A stretch of DNA of 19,542 bases from JACQAI01 sp035507915 (GCA_035507915.1 DATJNS010000365.1:1-19542), one strand, 5' to 3'. Shown: positions 7,020 through 14,523, numbered from the stretch's first letter. Made by a program: numbers and translations. Notes: generated by a model not told the origin, from the sequence alone.

Positions 7020-7739
7020 ATGGCGGGGGAGCGCGACAAGAGCCGCCCACAGGGCCGGGAGATTTCGAGCCAGGACCAGGTCGACGCCTTCCTGGCCAAG
7101 GTCAAGGCGGCGCCGCCGCCGGTGCTCGGCCAGCGCGGCCGGCTGATCTTCGCGCTCGACGCGACCGCCAGCCGCGAGCCGACCTGGGACGCCGCGATGC
7201 ACATCCAGGCCGAGATGTTCAACGAGACCGCGGCGCTCGGCGGCCTCGACATCCAGCTCGTGTTCTATCGCGGCTTCGGCGAGTTCGTCGCCGGCCCGTG
7301 GGACCGCAACGCGCCCGACATGCTGCGCCGCATGTCGGCGGTGGTGTGCGCCGCCGGCAAGACCCAGATCGCCAAGGTGCTCGTCCACGCGCGCGCCGAA
7401 GCGCAGCGCGCCAAGGTCGGCGCGCTGGTGTTCGTCGGCGACTGCGTCGAGGAGGACGTCGACCAGCTGGGCCAGCTCGCCGGCGAGCTCGGCCTGCTCG
7501 GCGTGCGCGCGTTCCTGTTCCATGAGGGCGCCGACGCGGCCGCGCGCCGTGCGTTCGAGCACATCGCGCGCCTGACCGGCGGGGCGTGCTGCCCGTTCGA
7601 TCGCACGAGCGCCAACCAGCTCAAGGATCTCTTGAGCGCGGTCGCGGTCTACGCCGCGGGCGGCCAGCGCGCGCTCGCCGACTTCTCGCGCCGGCGCGGC
7701 GGCATCGTGCGCCAGCTCACCCATCAGCTGGACCGCTGA
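7020..7739 (+). CDS. VWA-domain protein with MIDAS motif, function unknown
   Basis: 239 residues, with no signal peptide or membrane segment, so probably cytosolic. After a charged N-terminus (1-40), the strand LIFALDATAS carries a MIDAS motif of the D-x-T-x-S type (Asp47, Thr49, Ser51) followed by REPTWD. Thr115 (GKTQI) and Asp141 (FVGDCVEED) sit where the second and third metal-site loops of a von Willebrand A fold fall, so the metal site looks intact. A Cys-Cys pair occurs in TGGACCPFD near residues 189-190. VWA/MIDAS domains bind partner proteins through a divalent metal; the partner here is unknown. GAGGGG about 10 bases before the ATG is the likely ribosome site. It lies 30 bases after mipZ and 7 bases before the J-protein gene, implying an operon. 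I do not recognise a characterised homologue. Confidence 0.85.
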   Translation: MAGERDKSRPQGREISSQDQVDAFLAKVKAAPPPVLGQRGRLIFALDATASREPTWDAAMHIQAEMFNETAALGGLDIQLVFYRGFGEFVAGPWDRNAPDMLRRMSAVVCAAGKTQIAKVLVHARAEAQRAKVGALVFVGDCVEEDVDQLGQLAGELGLLGVRAFLFHEGADAAARRAFEHIARLTGGACCPFDRTSANQLKDLLSAVAVYAAGGQRALADFSRRRGGIVRQLTHQLDR

Positions 7740-7746
7740 GCCGGCC

Positions 7747-8451
7747 ATGCCCTACGTGATGCTCGCCGTGGTCGGCATCGTTGCCCTGATGGTGCTCGCC
7801 AAGGCGTTCGTCGCGGCCAATCCGGCGAGCCTCGCGCAAGGCTTGCGCTGGGCCGCGGTCGGCATCGCGGTGCTGGGCGTGGGCGCGCTGGCCGCGACCG
7901 GCCGGATCACCCTGGCGCCCTTCGTGCTGCCGATACTCTATCCGCTGGTGCGCCGCGGCCTGCCGCGTTGGCTCGGCGGCGGCGGCGCAGCCGGCCGGCC
8001 GACCCCCGGGCAGAGCTCGTCGATCCGCACCGACTTCCTCGAGCTGGCGCTCGACCACGACACCGGCGCCTTGTCCGGGCAGGTGCTGCGCGGCCGGTTC
8101 CGGAACCAGCGCATCGAGGCGTTGGGCCGCGCCGAGCTGATCGCGCTGTGGCGCGAGACCGCTGCGGCGGATCCGCAGTCCGCCCGGCTGGTCGAGACCT
8201 GTCTCGACCGCAGCTGGCCGGACTGGCGCGACGAAGCGGACGCGGGCGACGCCACGCCGCGGGCACGCGACGGTAAAATGGGGCGCGAGGAGGCGTTGCG
8301 CGTGCTCGGGCTCACCGGCGAGCCGACCGCGAGCGAGATTGCCGAGGCGCACCGTCGCCTGATGATGACCAACCACCCCGACCACGGCGGGTCCGACTAC
8401 CTCGCCGCGATGATCAACGAGGCTAAAGAGGTTTTAACTCGATCCCGGTGA
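7747..8451 (+). CDS. Membrane-anchored J-domain protein, Pam18/Tim14-like C-terminus
   Basis: 234 residues. The N-terminus is hydrophobic, with likely membrane segments at about 3-23 and 34-51 and a possible third at about 53-68. A soluble middle region (about 85-170) contains FLELALDHDTGALSGQVL. A C-terminal J domain (about 178-232) has the invariant HPD at 210-212. The J domain is short and lies at the extreme C-terminus, and HPDHGGSDYLAAMINEAKEVL closely follows the HPDKGGSPY...KINEAKDLL pattern of mitochondrial Pam18/Tim14, which recruits Hsp70 to a membrane channel. By inference this protein stimulates DnaK ATPase at the inner membrane, on unknown clients. It lacks the Gly/Phe and zinc regions of DnaJ. 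It begins 7 bases after the VWA stop without an obvious ribosome site, which suggests translational coupling. Confidence 0.87.
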   Translation: MPYVMLAVVGIVALMVLAKAFVAANPASLAQGLRWAAVGIAVLGVGALAATGRITLAPFVLPILYPLVRRGLPRWLGGGGAAGRPTPGQSSSIRTDFLELALDHDTGALSGQVLRGRFRNQRIEALGRAELIALWRETAAADPQSARLVETCLDRSWPDWRDEADAGDATPRARDGKMGREEALRVLGLTGEPTASEIAEAHRRLMMTNHPDHGGSDYLAAMINEAKEVLTRSR

Positions 8452-8494
8452 CCGACCGGCTTATTGGACGTTTACTTGCGAAGCGGCGGGCCCT

Positions 8495-8572
8495 ATGGCA
8501 GATAGCGACCGCCGCCCGACGATTGAAATGGCTGATATTTTCCGAGCGCGCCGAAGCGCGCCGAGGGCCTGA
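8495..8572 (+). other. Small ORF (25 codons) overlapping the galU start; leader or transposase remnant
   Basis: ATG at 8495 opens a 25-codon frame whose TGA (8570-8572) overlaps the galU ATG as TGATG, a coupling arrangement. The peptide contains RRPTIEMADIFRA, which resembles from memory the RPxLEVADIFR start of IS91-type transposases. The stretch 8521-8545 is poorer in GC than its surroundings (ATT, GAA, GAT, ATT codons). It could be a leader peptide, a scrap of an insertion element or chance. No strong ribosome site precedes it. Confidence 0.25.
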
Positions 8573-9450
8573 TGACCAAAGCGGTTCGTAAAGCGATATT
8601 TCCGGTCGGCGGGCTCGGCACGCGGTTTCTGCCGGCGACCAAGGCGATGCCCAAGGAGATGCTGCCGGTGGTCGACAAGCCGCTGATCCAGTACGCGGTC
8701 GAGGAGGCGCGCGCCGCCGGCATCGAGCAGTTCATCTTCGTCACCGGGCGCGGCAAGACCGCGATCGAGGACCATTTCGACTATTCGGCCGAGCTCCACA
8801 ACGCGCTGATCAGCCGCGACAAGGCCGACCTGTGGCACATGCTCGAGCCGATCATGATGCCGGCCGGGCGGGTCGCCTACACGCGCCAGCACGAGCCGCT
8901 CGGCCTCGGTCACGCGGTGTGGTGCGCGCGCGAGCTGGTGCGCGACGAGCCGTTCGCCGTGCTGCTGGCCGACGACCTGATCCTGTCGGAGCAGCCGTGC
9001 CTCCGGCAGATGGTCGAGGCGCACGCCGGCGTCGGCGGCAACATGGTCGCGGTGATGGACGTGCCGCGCGAGCACACCAACCGCTACGGCATCGTCGATC
9101 CCCAGCGATCGACCGCGCGCGACGCGCGGCTGGTCGACGTCAAGGGGCTGGTCGAGAAGCCGCGCCCGGACGACGCGCCGTCGACGCTCGCCGTGATCGG
9201 GCGCTACATCCTGCAGCCCGAGGTGTTCTTCAATCTCGACCGTCAGGAGCGCGGTGCCGGCAACGAGATCCAGCTGACCGACGCGTTGGCCGACCTGATC
9301 GGGCTGATGCCGTTCCACGGGCTGCGCTTCGAGGGCCGCCGCTTCGACTGCGGCGACAAGATCGGCTTTCTCGAAGCCAACATCGCGTTCGCGCTCGAGC
9401 GCGACGACATGCGCAGTCAGCTGCGCGACATCCTCTCGTCCTACCGCTGA
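8572..9450 (+). CDS. galU: UTP--glucose-1-phosphate uridylyltransferase (UDP-glucose pyrophosphorylase)
   Basis: 292 residues, the usual bacterial GalU length. It makes UDP-glucose and pyrophosphate from UTP and glucose-1-phosphate in the cytosol. The nucleotide-binding start FPVGGLGTRFLPATKAMPKE (residues 10-29) is diagnostic, followed by EMLPVVDKPLIQYAVEEA. Later come LGLGHAVWCAR and LLADDLI (metal-binding aspartates), VEKPRPDDAPS, the GNEIQLTDA segment and the RRFDCGDK motif near the end. GAGGG lies a few bases before the ATG at 8572. It starts a three-gene set with ugd (15-base gap) and the hexose mutase, so precursor synthesis is probably co-ordinated. The 120 bases upstream hold only weak promoter-like sequences (for example TTTACT, 17 bases, TATGGC at 8471-8499) and the small overlapping ORF. 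Confidence 0.96.
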   Translation: MTKAVRKAIFPVGGLGTRFLPATKAMPKEMLPVVDKPLIQYAVEEARAAGIEQFIFVTGRGKTAIEDHFDYSAELHNALISRDKADLWHMLEPIMMPAGRVAYTRQHEPLGLGHAVWCARELVRDEPFAVLLADDLILSEQPCLRQMVEAHAGVGGNMVAVMDVPREHTNRYGIVDPQRSTARDARLVDVKGLVEKPRPDDAPSTLAVIGRYILQPEVFFNLDRQERGAGNEIQLTDALADLIGLMPFHGLRFEGRRFDCGDKIGFLEANIAFALERDDMRSQLRDILSSYR

Positions 9451-9465
9451 TCGGGATTTCGAGCC

Positions 9466-10794
9466 ATGCGCATCGCGATGATCGGCACCGGCTACGTCGG
9501 CCTCGTTTCCGGCGCGTGCTTCTCCGAATTCGGCCACGACGTGGCGTGCGTCGACAAGGACGAGGCCAAGATCGCGCGGCTGCTGGTCGACGAGATGCCG
9601 ATCTACGAGCCGGGGCTCGACCAGCTGGTGGCGGCGAACCGCAAGGCCGGGCGCCTGACCTTCACGACCGAGCTCGCGCCCGCGGTCGCGAAGGCGGACG
9701 CGGTGTTCATCGCGGTCGGCACGCCGAGCCGCCGCGGCGACGGCCACGCCGATCTGTCCTACGTGTTCGCGGCCGCCAAGGAGATCGCCCAGGCGATCGA
9801 GCGCTATACCGTGGTGGTCACCAAGTCGACCGTGCCGGTCGGCACCGGCCGTGAGGTCGCGCGCATCATCCGGGCGACCCGGCCGGACGCCGAGTTCGAC
9901 GTCGTCTCGAATCCCGAGTTCCTGCGCGAGGGCTCGGCGATCAACGACTTCATGCGGCCCGACCGGGTCGTGATCGGCACCGCGAACGAGCGCGCGCGCG
10001 AGGTGATGCGCGGGCTCTACCGGCCGCTGTTCCTGATCGAGACGCCGATGCTGTTCACCTCGGTCGAGACCTCCGAGCTGATCAAGTACGCGGCCAACAC
10101 GTTCCTCGCGACCAAGATCACCTTCATCAACGAGATCGCCGACCTGTGCGAGAAGGTCGGCGCCGACGTCCACGACGTCGCGCGCGGCATCGGGCTCGAC
10201 GGCCGGATCGGGCGCAAGTTCCTGCATCCCGGCCCGGGCTATGGCGGCTCGTGCTTCCCCAAGGACACCCTGGCGCTGGTGCGCACCGCGCAGGAGGCGG
10301 GCGCGCCGCTGCGCATCGTCGAGACCGTGGTCTCGATCAACGACCAGCGCAAGAAGCGCATGGCGCAGAAGATCATCGACGCGCTCGGCGGCGCGGTCGC
10401 CGGCAAGACCGTCGCGGTGCTCGGGCTCACCTTCAAGCCCAACACCGACGACATGCGCGAGAGCCCGAGCCTCGAGATCATCCCGGCGCTGCAGAAGGCC
10501 GGCGCAACCGTGCGCGCTTTCGATCCCGAGGGCATGGCGGAGGCGCGCAAGCTGCTCGCCGACGTGGTGTGGTGCGACACCGCGTACGAATGCATGGGCG
10601 GCGCCGACGCGCTCGCCATCCTGACCGAGTGGAACGAGTTCCGCGCGCTCGACCTCGGGCGGGTCAAGCGCCTGATGCGCCAGCCGGTGCTGGTCGACCT
10701 GCGCAACATCTACGATGCCGAGACGGCCGCCGCGGCGGGCTTCACCTATGTCTGCATCGGCCGGCCCACGCCGCCGGCGGGAGCCGCCTCATGA
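9466..10794 (+). CDS. ugd: UDP-glucose 6-dehydrogenase
   Basis: 442 residues. It oxidises UDP-glucose twice with NAD+ to UDP-glucuronate, a precursor of acidic polysaccharides and of lipid A or capsule sugars. The N-terminal NAD-binding fold starts at residue 1 with MRIAMIGTGYVGLVSGACFS (GxGxxG). AVGTPSRRGDGHADLSYV and TKSTVPVGTG follow, then the dimer-helix segment SNPEFLREGSAINDF and ETSELIKYAANTFLATKITF. The catalytic cysteine is Cys263 in GPGYGGSCFPKD, and the C-terminal UDP-binding domain includes LGLTFKPNTDDMRESPS. All key residues are present. The gene follows galU by 15 bases, and its TGA overlaps the next gene's start as ATGA, so all three are surely co-expressed. Confidence 0.97.
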   Translation: MRIAMIGTGYVGLVSGACFSEFGHDVACVDKDEAKIARLLVDEMPIYEPGLDQLVAANRKAGRLTFTTELAPAVAKADAVFIAVGTPSRRGDGHADLSYVFAAAKEIAQAIERYTVVVTKSTVPVGTGREVARIIRATRPDAEFDVVSNPEFLREGSAINDFMRPDRVVIGTANERAREVMRGLYRPLFLIETPMLFTSVETSELIKYAANTFLATKITFINEIADLCEKVGADVHDVARGIGLDGRIGRKFLHPGPGYGGSCFPKDTLALVRTAQEAGAPLRIVETVVSINDQRKKRMAQKIIDALGGAVAGKTVAVLGLTFKPNTDDMRESPSLEIIPALQKAGATVRAFDPEGMAEARKLLADVVWCDTAYECMGGADALAILTEWNEFRALDLGRVKRLMRQPVLVDLRNIYDAETAAAAGFTYVCIGRPTPPAGAAS

Positions 10795-12176
10795 GCGCCG
10801 GCGCGCACCGTTTCGATGCCACGCTGCTGCGCGAGTACGACGTGCGCGGCGTGGTCGGCGACACCCTGTCGGCCGGCGACGGCGTGGCGCTCGGCCGCGC
10901 CTTCGGGACGATCGTGCGCGAGGCGGGCGGCGGCACGGTCGCGGTCGGCTACGACGGGCGCCTGAGCTCGCCGATGCTCGAGCAGGCGACGGTCGACGGG
11001 CTGGTCGCCTGCGGCCTCACGGTGAAGCGCATCGGCCTCGGACCGACGCCGATGCTGTACTACGCGGTGCACGAGCTCGGCTGCGACGGCGGCGTGCAGA
11101 TCACCGGATCGCACAATCCGCCGGAGTACAACGGCTTCAAGATGATGCTCGGCCACAACGCCTTCTACGGCGACGACATCAAGCGGCTGGGCGACATCGC
11201 GGCGCGCGGCGCCTACGCCTCCGGTGCCGGCACCACCGAAAGCCACGACCTCATGGAGCGCTACGTCGCGCGGCTGGCCGGCGACTATCGCGGCAAGCGC
11301 GCGCTCACCGTCGTGTGGGACGCCGGCAACGGCGCCGCCGGGCCCGCGATGGTGCGGCTGACGCGCGCGCTGCCCGGGCGCCACGTGCTGCTCAACGAGG
11401 TCGTCGACGGCACGTTTCCGGCGCACCATCCCGACCCCACGGTCGAGAAGAACCTGGTCCAGCTCAAGGACGCGGTGGCGCGCGAGCGTGCCGACCTCGG
11501 CATCGCGTTCGACGGCGACGGCGACCGGATCGGCGTGATCGACGCGCGCGGCCGCGTGCTGTGGGGCGACCAGCTGCTGGCGCTGCTGGCGCAGGACGTG
11601 CTCGCGGCCAATCCGGGCGCGATCGTGATCGGCGACATCAAGGCGAGCCAGGGTCTGTTCGACGAGATCGCCCGGCTCGGCGGCAAGCCGCTGATGTGGC
11701 GCAGCGGCCATTCGCTGGTGAAGGCCAAGATGAAGGAGACCGGCGCGCCGCTCGCCGGCGAGATGAGCGGCCACATCTTCTTCGCCGACCGGTTCTACGG
11801 TTTCGACGATGCGCTCTATGCCGCGGTGCGCACGCTGTCGCTGGCGGCGACCAGCCCGGACAGCGTGGCGACCCTGCGCGACCGCCTGCCCGTGTTCGTC
11901 AACACGCCCGAGCTCCGCTTCCCATGCTCGGAGGCGCGCAAGTTCGCGGTGGTCGACGAGGTCAAGGCGCGCCTGGTGGCGAGCGGCGCCGATCTCACCG
12001 ACATCGACGGCGTCCGGGTGCGCACGCCGGACGGCTGGTGGCTGTTGCGCGCCTCCAACACGCAGGACGTCTTGACGGCGCGCTGCGAGGCCAAGGATCA
12101 GGCCGGTCTCGACCGGCTCAAGACGCAGCTGGTCGGCGTGTTGACGCCGAGCGGCATCGCACCGCCGCAGTTCTGA
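10791..12176 (+). CDS. pgmG: Phosphomannomutase/phosphoglucomutase
   Basis: 461 residues, alpha-D-phosphohexomutase family, close in size to AlgC and sphingomonad PgmG. It interconverts hexose 6- and 1-phosphates, feeding glucose-1-phosphate to GalU and mannose-1-phosphate to GDP-mannose synthesis. The four active-site signatures are present: phosphoserine loop TGSHNPPEYNG (Ser107), metal loop DGDGDR (241-246), sugar loop GEMSGH (323-328) and phosphate-binding RASNTQ (420-425). I set the start at the ATG at 10791, which overlaps the ugd stop by four bases; the N-terminus HRFDATLLREYDVRGVVGDT is standard. The upstream in-frame extension is out-of-frame ugd sequence. The symbol is a family-level guess, since substrate preference cannot be read from sequence. 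A 34-base gap separates it from the convergent carboxypeptidase gene, with no clear terminator. Confidence 0.94.
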   Translation: MSAGAHRFDATLLREYDVRGVVGDTLSAGDGVALGRAFGTIVREAGGGTVAVGYDGRLSSPMLEQATVDGLVACGLTVKRIGLGPTPMLYYAVHELGCDGGVQITGSHNPPEYNGFKMMLGHNAFYGDDIKRLGDIAARGAYASGAGTTESHDLMERYVARLAGDYRGKRALTVVWDAGNGAAGPAMVRLTRALPGRHVLLNEVVDGTFPAHHPDPTVEKNLVQLKDAVARERADLGIAFDGDGDRIGVIDARGRVLWGDQLLALLAQDVLAANPGAIVIGDIKASQGLFDEIARLGGKPLMWRSGHSLVKAKMKETGAPLAGEMSGHIFFADRFYGFDDALYAAVRTLSLAATSPDSVATLRDRLPVFVNTPELRFPCSEARKFAVVDEVKARLVASGADLTDIDGVRVRTPDGWWLLRASNTQDVLTARCEAKDQAGLDRLKTQLVGVLTPSGIAPPQF

Positions 12177-12210
12177 GGGGCGTCGCGCGGCGGGTGGCGC
12201 GCCCGGTCGG

Positions 12211-13548
12211 TCAGTGGGCCAGGGTGGCGCCCGGGCCGAGCACGACACAGGCCATGTGCTCGCGCGACAGGGTGCGGCACGCGTCGCGCGCCTGGTTCTC
12301 GGCCAAGCCGACGACGCGCGCGCGGTAGAGCGTCACGTGGCCGCGCGGCAGCGGGCTGACGTTGATCTGGCCCTGATTGAGGTTGGCGGCGTGGATCGCG
12401 GCCTTGCTCGCCGCGGTCGCCTGGCCGGGCGCCCTGAACGCACCGACTTGCACCAGCCAACCGCCGGTCGGCGCCGCCATCGCGACGACGGCCTGGTCGG
12501 GCTTCACGGTCCGGCGCGGCGGCGCGGCGGCCAGCGGCTTGGCGATCGGCTCGGCGGCCGCCGGCGGGTCGGCGTCGAGCGGGTGCGGCGGCGCCGGCTC
12601 GCTGAGCGCGACGCGCACCAGCGTGCCGGGCGGCGGCGTGGCCGTGTCGCTCAGCACCGGATCCGTGACGCTGGCCAGGTTGGTGTGGGCGGTGGCGTCG
12701 CGGGCGAAGCCGAGATCGAGCAGCCGCGCCATCTGGTGATCGCGCCAGGGCTGCGACTGGCCGCCGAACACCACGCCGATCAGGCGCCGGCCCTCGCGCT
12801 TGGCGGAGGCCACCAGATTGAAGCCCGAGGCGCGGATGAAGCCGGTCTTGATGCCGTCGGCGCCTTCGTAGGTGTCGAGAATGTGGTTGTGGCTCGGCTC
12901 GACGTGACCCTGAAACACGAAGCTGCGCGTGCTGAAGTAGGGATAGTACTGCGGGAAATCGTAGATCAGCGCGCGGCCCAGGATGGCCATGTCGCGCGCG
13001 GTGGTCACCTGGTTCTCGTCGGGCAGGCCCGAGGCGTTCTCGAACAAGGTGCGCGTCATGCCCAGAGCGCGCGCCTGCTCGGTCATCGTTCGGGCGAACG
13101 CGTCCTCGCTGCCGCCGACGCCCTCGGCGAGCACGACCGCGGCGTCGTTGGCCGACCGCGTCACGATGGCGAGGATCAAGTCCTCGACCCGGATCGTCGA
13201 GCCGGGCTTGAGGCCCAGCTTGGACGGCTGCATCGAGGCGGCATGCTCGCTTACCGGCAGCCGATGCTCGAGCTGCAGGCGGTGCTGCGCCAACGCGCTG
13301 AACGTCAGATAGAGGGTCATCATCTTGGTGAGCGAGGCCGGGTAGGTCTGCTCGTCGGCCGCCACCGCATGGAGCACGGCGCCGGTGTCGGCATCGATCA
13401 CGATCGCGGCGTAGCGAGGCGGCGTGTACCGTACGGTCCGGGTGGGTGATTTGGGGGCTGCCTCGACCGGCCCCACGGTCATCAGACCGATGGCCAGACC
13501 GACCGCCAACGCGACACCCGCGATCCCACGCACCGAACGCCCTGCCAT
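12211..13548 (-). CDS. D-alanyl-D-alanine carboxypeptidase (PBP5/6 family) with C-terminal SPOR domain
   Basis: 445 residues, exported. It trims the terminal D-Ala from peptidoglycan pentapeptides. A signal peptide (about 1-30, ending PVEA-AP) precedes the S11 peptidase fold, which has all three penicillin-binding motifs: SLTK (72-75), SAN (132-134) and KTG (234-236), with the family segments YPASLTKMMT and EGADGIKTGF. A Pro/Ala-rich linker (about 310-365) leads to a SPOR domain (about 370-444, GGWLVQVGAFRAPGQA...), which binds glycan strands lacking stem peptides and usually targets proteins to division sites. The C-terminal amphipathic anchor of E. coli PBP5 is replaced by SPOR. GAGGAG lies 8 bases ahead of the ATG at 13548; an in-frame GTG at 13557 overlaps that site and is unlikely. 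The gene has its own promoter. Confidence 0.93.
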   Translation of the reverse strand: MAGRSVRGIAGVALAVGLAIGLMTVGPVEAAPKSPTRTVRYTPPRYAAIVIDADTGAVLHAVAADEQTYPASLTKMMTLYLTFSALAQHRLQLEHRLPVSEHAASMQPSKLGLKPGSTIRVEDLILAIVTRSANDAAVVLAEGVGGSEDAFARTMTEQARALGMTRTLFENASGLPDENQVTTARDMAILGRALIYDFPQYYPYFSTRSFVFQGHVEPSHNHILDTYEGADGIKTGFIRASGFNLVASAKREGRRLIGVVFGGQSQPWRDHQMARLLDLGFARDATAHTNLASVTDPVLSDTATPPPGTLVRVALSEPAPPHPLDADPPAAAEPIAKPLAAAPPRRTVKPDQAVVAMAAPTGGWLVQVGAFRAPGQATAASKAAIHAANLNQGQINVSPLPRGHVTLYRARVVGLAENQARDACRTLSREHMACVVLGPGATLAH

Positions 13549-13584
13549 CCGCCGCACTCCTCGTCCCCCGCGCCAAGGCCGTTG

Positions 13585-13617
13585 CTGCCGGGGCGCCCTT
13601 TCGCCCCGGTACGGCAG
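13585..13617 (-). promoter_or_regulatory. Hairpin in the predicted 5' leader of the carboxypeptidase gene
   Basis: CCGGGGCG (13588-13595) and CGCCCCGG (13602-13609) form a perfect 8-bp stem around a 6-base loop. CTGCCG/CGGCAG (13585-13590 and 13612-13617) offers an alternative outer pairing. If the promoter at 13618-13646 is right, the hairpin begins within a few bases of the transcript's 5' end, about 40 bases before the start codon. It could stabilise the mRNA. Confidence 0.35.
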
Positions 13618-13646
13618 ATTCTATTAACCTTCTTAACTTCTGTCTA
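13618..13646 (-). promoter_or_regulatory. Sigma70-type promoter for the carboxypeptidase gene
   Basis: On the minus strand TAGACA (13646-13641) is followed after exactly 17 bases by TAGAAT (13623-13618). Each matches the consensus hexamer at 5 of 6 positions. The surrounding 60 bases are strikingly AT-rich for this window. The predicted transcript start is about 13611, giving a leader of roughly 60 bases to the ATG at 13548. Confidence 0.6.
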
Positions 13647-13770
13647 TAACCAATTGAATCACCTCAGCTTCCTGATCATCGTCGAGCCAGCTTTAAGATT
13701 CGGTTGCGGGCCGGCTCGGCCAGATGGCCTAGCAGCCCCGGGGGCCTGCCGTTGCAAAACCGCAGAAAAC

Positions 13771-14523
13771 TCAGGGTTGGGCCCGCCCCGCGCGCCCTGC
13801 GGCGGGCAGCAACGGCTCGATCCACGGCCCGTCGGGCATCTGACGCACCAGGCCACTGATGTTGGTGTTCCACCACTGGCGCTGGTCGCGCAGATCGTCG
13901 TCGTCGAATTGGATCAGCCGCCACTGCCGGTCCGATCGGTGATAGGTCATGAAATCGATCGGAAAACCAACGCTCGAGGAGCTGAAACGCGACGAATCGA
14001 ACGACAAATAGGCCAGCTTGAGGGCCATCGGCATGGAGGTCTCCGGCCGCAAGGCGCGATCGAGGATCGGTTTGCCGTAAGCGGTCTGGCCGATCGACAG
14101 ATAAGGCGCCAGGGCGTCGACCTGGATCCAGTTGCCCTCGGGATAGACGAGATAGAGGGTCGGCTCGGGATCGTCGGCCAGCTGCCCGCCCAGGATGGCG
14201 TGCAGGTCGAAGTCGAGCCCGCCGTCCTTGAGCGCAGTCTTGTCCTCGCCCGACACGCGGCGCAGGCAGGTCGCGAAGGCGCCGACCGCGTCCAGCATGG
14301 TGGCCACCGATTCGCCGGTTTGGCCGCCGATGAGGCGGTCGAGATAGGCGACCGTCTTGTCGCGCACCGAGCGCAGTCCCGAGGTCATCACCAGGAAACG
14401 GTGCTGCGGTCCGCCATGGAAGCTGACCTTGCGCGCCACCCCCATCTGGGTGCCCGCGGTCACCCGCCCGTCGGCCAAGGCGACCAAACCCTCGGCGACC
14501 TTGATGCCGACGCAGAACGTCAT
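13771..14523 (-). CDS. Anbu-type peptidase (ancestral proteasome beta subunit, Ntn hydrolase)
   Basis: 250 residues as called. The sequence TFCVGIKVAEGLVALADGRV followed by TAGTQMGVARKVS matches the start of Anbu, the bacterial proteasome-type protease that forms open-ring assemblies. After removal of Met1, Thr becomes residue 1 and the nucleophile, with Asp17 (LADGR) and Lys31 (ARKV, equivalent to Lys33 of beta subunits) completing the active site. LMTSGLRSVRDK-like (about 46-57), the LYLVYPEGNWIQVD segment, YGKPILDRAL and FDSSR are further family landmarks. I chose the ATG at 14523 because it exposes Thr directly; the longer frame from 14568 would add 15 residues in front of the nucleophile and has no ribosome site. 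The usual Anbu partners (ATP-grasp, alpha-E and transglutaminase-like genes) are not adjacent. Downstream lie 222 bases with a weak hairpin (13732-13749) before the carboxypeptidase gene. Confidence 0.88.
   Translation of the reverse strand: MTFCVGIKVAEGLVALADGRVTAGTQMGVARKVSFHGGPQHRFLVMTSGLRSVRDKTVAYLDRLIGGQTGESVATMLDAVGAFATCLRRVSGEDKTALKDGGLDFDLHAILGGQLADDPEPTLYLVYPEGNWIQVDALAPYLSIGQTAYGKPILDRALRPETSMPMALKLAYLSFDSSRFSSSSVGFPIDFMTYHRSDRQWRLIQFDDDDLRDQRQWWNTNISGLVRQMPDGPWIEPLLPAAGRAGRAQP

Noticed and set aside
8461..10227. A 588-codon minus-strand frame opposite galU and ugd
   Set aside because: It spans two clear genes and their gap, with His/Arg/Asp-rich sequence and no domain.
13624..13637. 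Two TTAAC elements suggesting a CtrA binding site
   Set aside because: The two TTAA cores are separated by 5 bases, not the 7 of the CtrA consensus, and the region is already explained as a promoter spacer rich in A and T.
13732..13749. GC hairpin after the Anbu gene as a terminator
   Set aside because: The stem needs a bulge and a minimal loop and is not followed by a T run on the minus strand.
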